From Streptomyces liangshanensis (lineage in GTDB: Bacteria; Actinomycetota; Actinomycetes; Streptomycetales; Streptomycetaceae): a stretch of 64,000 nt of DNA. This document shows positions 60,349 through 64,000 of the stretch, one piece after another. The notes below the pieces were generated by a model, which saw only the letters and a program-made list of their open reading frames with translations, was not told the DNA's origin and searched no databases. The position numbers and the translations under genes are program-made. How positions within the stretch are numbered: position 1 is the stretch's first letter; every line of letters begins with the position of its first letter. The DNA lies in the NCBI RefSeq assembly GCF_011694815.1, contig NZ_CP050177.1:6641501-6705500 (forward strand), given 5' to 3'.

Positions 60349-61902
60349 TCAGCCCTCCGCCGCCACGCGCTCCGGAACACGCTCGGCGGCGGGAGACGTC
60401 AACGCCTCCGGCAGCAACTCCAGCACCGCCCGCCGATGCCCTTCACTCGTCGCGTCGTCGTACGGGTCCGGCGTCGCCGGCACCTGGAGCCGGAGCACCG
60501 GCCCCGTACCCAGCCGCGCGTACCCCCGCCCCGGCGGGACCTCCGGCGTGGGCGTCGTGTGCGGCGGCGCCCCGAGCACCGCCTCCACCCGCGCGGCCGT
60601 CACCGGACCGAGGACGACCCGGGCGCGGGTGTGCGACCGTACCGCCTCACCCAGCGCCTCCAGGCCGTCCAGCTGCTCCGCGACGACCACCGTCACCCCC
60701 GCGGCCCGCCCGTGCCGCAGCGGGATCTGGAGGTGCTCCTGCGGATCGGGCCGCCCGCCCGCCGCCGCCAGCTGCGCGAACACCCCCGGCCGGTCCACGA
60801 AGATCCACAGCGGGCACTTCACGTCGTCGGGCGTGGGATGCCCGGACTGCCGTGCCCGGTTGGCGGAGATCAGCCGCCGCTCCGTCTCGTGGGCCGCCCA
60901 TTCGAGGCTGGACAGCGCGCCGGACAGCGAGGACTCCACCGCCAGCACCCCCCGCCGCCCCGAGAGGAACGCGAACTCGCCCGTCCCGCTGCCCTCCACG
61001 ATCAGGACGTCGCCGTGCTGGAGGGCCTGGAGCGCGAGGGACCGCAGCAGGGTCGTGGCACCGCTGCCCGGCTGGCCGGCCACCAGCAGGTGCGGCTCGG
61101 TGGAACGCGGTCCCGTACGCCACACCACCGGGGGCGCGTCGTGGGTCTCGTCCCCCGCCAGGACCGGCACGGTGCGCTGCACCGCGTCGTCGTCGGTGAA
61201 GCCGAGCACCGTCTCACCGGGGACGGTGACGAAGCGCTGCGCGGCGATGGCGGTGGGGAGGGCCGCGAGGACGGTCATCACCAGCTGGTTGCCCTCCTCG
61301 TCCCAGTCGAAGAGGTACTCCCGCCCGCGCCCCGACTTGGCGTGCAGGAGCTGCTCGATGCGGGTGCGGGCGGCCGGCTCACCGTCGGTGAAGTACGGGG
61401 GGTACTTCATCCGCAGCCTGGTGAGCCGTCCGTCACCGTCGAACGCGTACTCGTCGAACGCCCCCTCCCACTCCCCGCCGTGGGAGAAGAGCGGACTCGG
61501 GTCCTCCGGCACGGAGAAGTAGGGCACCAGCGCCTCGTAGAGGGACCGGAGCCGTTCCGTCTCCGCCTCGTCGGGCCCGGTCCGCGCCGGCGTGCGGTCC
61601 CGGCCCTTCCAGGCGGCCGCGGCCATCACCGAGATGAGGGCCAGCAGCGGCCCGTACGGGATGAGCGCGACCACCAGGCCGCAGGCCGCCACCAGGAACA
61701 GCGCGGGACCGCGCCGCTCCTTGGGGGTGCCGGCCCACTTCTGCCGCCCCGCGGCGGCCAGCACCCGCAGACCACGGGTGATCGTGATCAGCGGATGGAG
61801 AACGTCCGTGGCGCCGTCGGCGGCCGTGCGGGCCATCTCGCGGCTGCGAGCGAGCTGGGCACTGCCGCTGCTGAGAATGCGGGGGAGCGGTCGCCGGGCC
61901 AC
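60349..61902 (-). CDS. membrane ATPase with atypical P-loop (FtsK/TraG-like)
   Basis: It has 517 residues from GTG 61902 (GGAG upstream). Two hydrophobic segments at about 67-100 (ALFLVAACGLVVALIPYGPL, LALISVMAAAAW) precede a domain about 130-250 and a RecA-like ATPase region: LLVAGQPGSGATTLLRSLAL, where Lys of GxGKT is Ala, then DVLIVEGSGTGEFAFLSGRR, PLWIFVDRPGVFAQLAAAGG and GVTVVVAEQLDGLEALGEAV. It resembles FtsK/TraG-type ATPases of Streptomyces. A 64-residue membrane protein gene precedes it. Its role is unknown; DNA or protein translocation is conceivable. Confidence 0.8.
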   Translation of the reverse strand: MARRPLPRILSSGSAQLARSREMARTAADGATDVLHPLITITRGLRVLAAAGRQKWAGTPKERRGPALFLVAACGLVVALIPYGPLLALISVMAAAAWKGRDRTPARTGPDEAETERLRSLYEALVPYFSVPEDPSPLFSHGGEWEGAFDEYAFDGDGRLTRLRMKYPPYFTDGEPAARTRIEQLLHAKSGRGREYLFDWDEEGNQLVMTVLAALPTAIAAQRFVTVPGETVLGFTDDDAVQRTVPVLAGDETHDAPPVVWRTGPRSTEPHLLVAGQPGSGATTLLRSLALQALQHGDVLIVEGSGTGEFAFLSGRRGVLAVESSLSGALSSLEWAAHETERRLISANRARQSGHPTPDDVKCPLWIFVDRPGVFAQLAAAGGRPDPQEHLQIPLRHGRAAGVTVVVAEQLDGLEALGEAVRSHTRARVVLGPVTAARVEAVLGAPPHTTPTPEVPPGRGYARLGTGPVLRLQVPATPDPYDDATSEGHRRAVLELLPEALTSPAAERVPERVAAEG

Positions 61903-61944
61903 GTCTGTCTCCTGTGGGGGATGCGGGAAGGGAAGGGGCGGAGG

Positions 61945-62139
61945 TCAGAACTTGATCCCGCCCAGCAGACCGGCGAGGCTGGCGCCGCCGGCCGTGATGC
62001 TCGGAGCGATGGCGGTGCCCGCGAGGTAGAAACCGAAGAGGGCGCTCACGAACGCGTGGGACGCCTTGAGCCCGTCCTTCCTGAAGAAGAGGAAGACGAT
62101 GATTCCGAGCAGCACGACACCTGAGATGGACAGGATCAT
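61945..62139 (-). CDS. small membrane protein paired with the ATPase
   Basis: It has 64 residues from ATG 62139 (GGAG upstream). Two hydrophobic stretches, MILSISGVVLLGIIVFLFF and the later FVSALFGFYLAGTAIAPSIT, are separated by RKDGLKASH; the end is Gly-rich (GGASLAGLLGGIKF). The pattern recalls small spread (Spd) or holin-like proteins that accompany ATPases in Streptomyces transfer modules, but no transfer genes are seen. Confidence 0.78.
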   Translation of the reverse strand: MILSISGVVLLGIIVFLFFRKDGLKASHAFVSALFGFYLAGTAIAPSITAGGASLAGLLGGIKF

Positions 62140-62222
62140 GAGGATTCTCCTGGTTGAGGGGACAGTCACCATGAGTTCTTCCAGGATCACCGAAAGTATC
62201 TATGCGACAAAAGGTGCAAATG

Positions 62223-62245
62223 AGTGAAATATTTGGTATTTCACT
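62223..62245. promoter_or_regulatory. AT-rich inverted repeat upstream of the small membrane protein
   Basis: AGTGAAATA (62223-62231) and TATTTCACT (62237-62245) flank TTTGG, in the most AT-rich stretch of the window (about 62190-62250), 84 bases before the gene at 62139. It is a probable operator of an unknown regulator. Confidence 0.6.
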
Positions 62246-62377
62246 GCACTGGCCGACATCGGGACCCCGCCCGGGTGGCGGACCGCCCGACCTTGCCGCT
62301 GAGCAGTACCCTTTCGTTCACCCGGACGGCTGCGTACGCCGTCCCCCCAGGTCAACGGCGTGAAAGGCGGTTCACCG

Positions 62378-62770
62378 ATGAGCGAGGCCCACGACCCGGC
62401 GGTGGTGGAGCTGGCGACCAGGATCTTCGGGCACGCCCGGCGGGGTGAGAGCGACGCTCTCGCCGCGTTCGTGGACGCCGGAGTGTCGCCGGACCTCTCC
62501 AACGACCGGGGCGACTCCCTCGTCATGCTCGCCGCCTATCACGGGCACGCCCCCGCCGTGGAACTCCTCCTCGCGCGTGGCGCGGACCCGGACCGGCCCA
62601 ACGACCGCGGCCAGACCCCGCTCGCCGGCGCCGTCTTCAAGGGCGAGGACGCGGTGATCCGCGCCCTGCTGGCCGGCGGCGCCGACCCGGCGGGCGGCAC
62701 CCCCTCCGCCGTGGATACGGCGCGGATGTTCGGGAAGACGGAGCTCCTGGAGCTGTTCGGGGCCGCGTGA
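62378..62770 (+). CDS. ankyrin-repeat protein
   Basis: It has 130 residues from ATG 62378 (GGCGG upstream; GTG 62360 also possible). Three ankyrin repeats are readable: SDALAAFVDAGVSPDLSNDR, GDSLVMLAAYHGHAPAVELL then RGADPDRPNDRGQTPLAGAV, and EDAVIRALLAGGADP. It is all cytoplasmic and acidic; a protein-protein interaction role is likely. The partner is unknown. Confidence 0.88.
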   Translation: MSEAHDPAVVELATRIFGHARRGESDALAAFVDAGVSPDLSNDRGDSLVMLAAYHGHAPAVELLLARGADPDRPNDRGQTPLAGAVFKGEDAVIRALLAGGADPAGGTPSAVDTARMFGKTELLELFGAA

Positions 62771-62806
62771 GGTCCGGCGGTCCCTGGGACGGGCCCGGCA
62801 ACGGAC

Positions 62807-62838
62807 CGGAGGCGAAATGTGGTCGCGGAGGCGAAATG
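62807..62838 (+). repeat. 13-bp direct repeat before the HEAT-like gene
   Basis: CGGAGGCGAAATG at 62807-62819 and 62826-62838, period 19 bases, within the 228-base gene-free stretch 62771-62998. Nothing else is clear there. Confidence 0.6.
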
Positions 62839-62998
62839 GCTGGGTCATCATGACGTCGAGCCCACACGGGTCCCCGACGAGAGGCAGAGGAAGATGGTCC
62901 ACACCAAGCGACAGACGACGGTCGGCCGAACATGTTGCCGCGCGGCCTAGGTATCCATACCCCCCGGTTGCGTCGACAGCTTGAGTGAGGCTTTCCCC

Positions 62999-64000
62999 AT
63001 GTTCGATCCAGTCATAGCGCCGAGCGGCACGCTGCTCGGCCTGTTGCAGAGGGGCCGCGGCGACGGCACGCTGCACGCGCTCGCCGCGCCCCGCGCGGAA
63101 GCGCTCGCCGCCCTCAACCACTGCGTGCTGAACGACCCGCGCCACGACTGGCAGGTCGAGAACCGCTCGCTGTACTACGCACGCCTCTTCCTGGATCTCC
63201 ACGGCGGTCTTGACGCCATCGACCACCATCTCTTCCGGGCAGAGGACCACTTCGACACCGAGGAGTCCAGGACCGGGCTCTCCCTCGCCGTACTGGGGCA
63301 CCTCGCCTCCTACGGCAGGCGCGACGCCCTCGACCTCCTCAGGCGCTACGCGGCGACCGGCTCCAACTGGGCCTGGGCCCTGGACGAGCTGGCGCTGCGC
63401 GACGACGACACGGGACTGCGCTCCCTCGCGCTCCCCGTGCTTGCCCGCTTCCCCGCCACCCCGGAGGGGGAGGCCGAGCTGGCCTCCGCCGTACGGGACG
63501 CCTTCGAGCCCCGCCCCTGGCGGCTCTGGGCCGACGATCCACGCGCCACGGTCGGCGGCCGCATCAGGGCCGCCGGCGAACAGGGCTCGTTCGACCGCTG
63601 GCAGCGCCAGATGCGGCCGAGCGGACCACGACCGGGCTGGAGCGTCCAGGCCGTCTTCGACTGGGCGCAACAGGCGCTCGACCGCGGCACGCCGCTCCAC
63701 GTGCCCGCCGCGCGCTGCCTCACGGCGGTCGCGGGCCCCGACGACCGGCCGGCGATCGTCGAGGCCGCGCGAGGCGGCCCCGACGCGGCCCGCTGCGCGT
63801 CGCTCCACTACCTCGCCGAGGCCCGCGACCCCGTGGTCCTCGACCTGATCGAGGCCGCCGCGTCGAGCGCGGACCGCACGGTCTCCGAGGCCGCTGTCGC
63901 CGCGTTCGAGCGGATGTGCGGCGAGGACGCCGTCGACCGGGCCCGGGGCTGGGTCCACCGGCCCGATCCGCTCGGCGCCTCCGCCGCGGGGGTGCTCGCC
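62999..64000 (+). CDS. HEAT-repeat-like protein (3' truncated by window)
   Basis: The frame is open from ATG 62999 to the end of the window without a stop, 334 codons so far. GAGTGAGG lies 9-16 bases upstream. The sequence is mostly amphipathic helices in repeat-like units (LAVLGHLASYGRRDALDLLR, DDTGLRSLALPVLARFP, RTVSEAAVAAFERMCGEDAV), as in HEAT/PBS-lyase-type proteins. The function is unknown. Confidence 0.8.
   Translation, partial: MFDPVIAPSGTLLGLLQRGRGDGTLHALAAPRAEALAALNHCVLNDPRHDWQVENRSLYYARLFLDLHGGLDAIDHHLFRAEDHFDTEESRTGLSLAVLGHLASYGRRDALDLLRRYAATGSNWAWALDELALRDDDTGLRSLALPVLARFPATPEGEAELASAVRDAFEPRPWRLWADDPRATVGGRIRAAGEQGSFDRWQRQMRPSGPRPGWSVQAVFDWAQQALDRGTPLHVPAARCLTAVAGPDDRPAIVEAARGGPDAARCASLHYLAEARDPVVLDLIEAAASSADRTVSEAAVAAFERMCGEDAVDRARGWVHRPDPLGASAAGVLA

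Noticed and set aside
60349..62139. Integrative conjugative element (TraB/Spd type)
   Set aside because: Only an ATPase with atypical P-loop and one small membrane protein; no rep, int, xis or kor genes.

Overview
The window is a piece of a Streptomyces chromosome. The evidence is very high GC with G/C at almost every third codon position, frequent GTG starts, and gene content in an order I know from the Streptomyces coelicolor region SCO1483 down to about SCO1413: carB-pyrD-pyrF-mihF(sIHF)-gmk-rpoZ-coaBC-metK-priA-fmt-rsmB-rpe, then the rib and his genes, then ppm-fxsA-rbpA. The sequence alone does not give a species.

Layout. 1-8.6 kb: pyrimidine biosynthesis (3' part of carB, pyrD, pyrF), the nucleoid protein sIHF, guanylate kinase, RNA polymerase omega, CoaBC and MetK. 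8.7-13.9 kb: a minus-strand four-gene island of lower apparent GC between metK and priA. It encodes an XRE/TPR-type regulator, a TIR-domain protein, a protein with a degenerate P-loop, and a membrane-anchored protein. 14-24.5 kb: priA, a small HTH-like protein, fmt, rsmB, rpe, a SorC-type regulator, a GuaB1-type IMPDH/GMPR enzyme and a SigB/F-type sigma factor. 24.7-27.9 kb: an Lrp-type regulator with davA and davB, a lysine 2-monooxygenase route. 28-32.6 kb: secreted PL5 lyase, thioesterase, and a divergent MFS/ROK pair. 32.6-38.5 kb: an FMN riboswitch followed by ribD-ribE-ribM-ribBA-ribH and then hisE-hisG. 38.5-50.6 kb: PH-domain protein, two CNNM/CBS membrane proteins, an AAA+ protein carrying a TTA codon, uridine-kinase-like protein, secreted C39-like peptidase, TetR regulator, chitinase with a DasR-like site, acyl-CoA dehydrogenase and a small Cys-rich protein. 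50.8-64 kb: Lrp regulator, amidohydrolase, ppm, fxsA, rbpA with a perfect SigR promoter, MFS, GDPD, a YczE/MocR divergent pair, an ATPase with a small membrane protein, an ankyrin protein and an incomplete HEAT-like protein.

The most interesting part is the TIR island. Its genes overlap or nearly touch. The C-terminal tail of the TIR protein and the N-terminus of the next protein carry the same 18-residue motif without gaps (TFVNESHGPLHSGNGDLV and TFVDNAYGSFHGGDGTQV). This is the arrangement expected of amyloid-type signalling motifs that couple a sensor to a toxic effector. I propose it as a candidate TIR-NADase conflict (immune) system; function is inferred.

Other points worth keeping: short tandem duplications that begin at the stop codons of rsmB and of the thioesterase gene; a family of extragenic elements sharing CCTCAATCGCCGGACGGGCT; a ROK operator; and a 480-bp leader before ppm with a promoter-like sequence inside nested inverted repeats.
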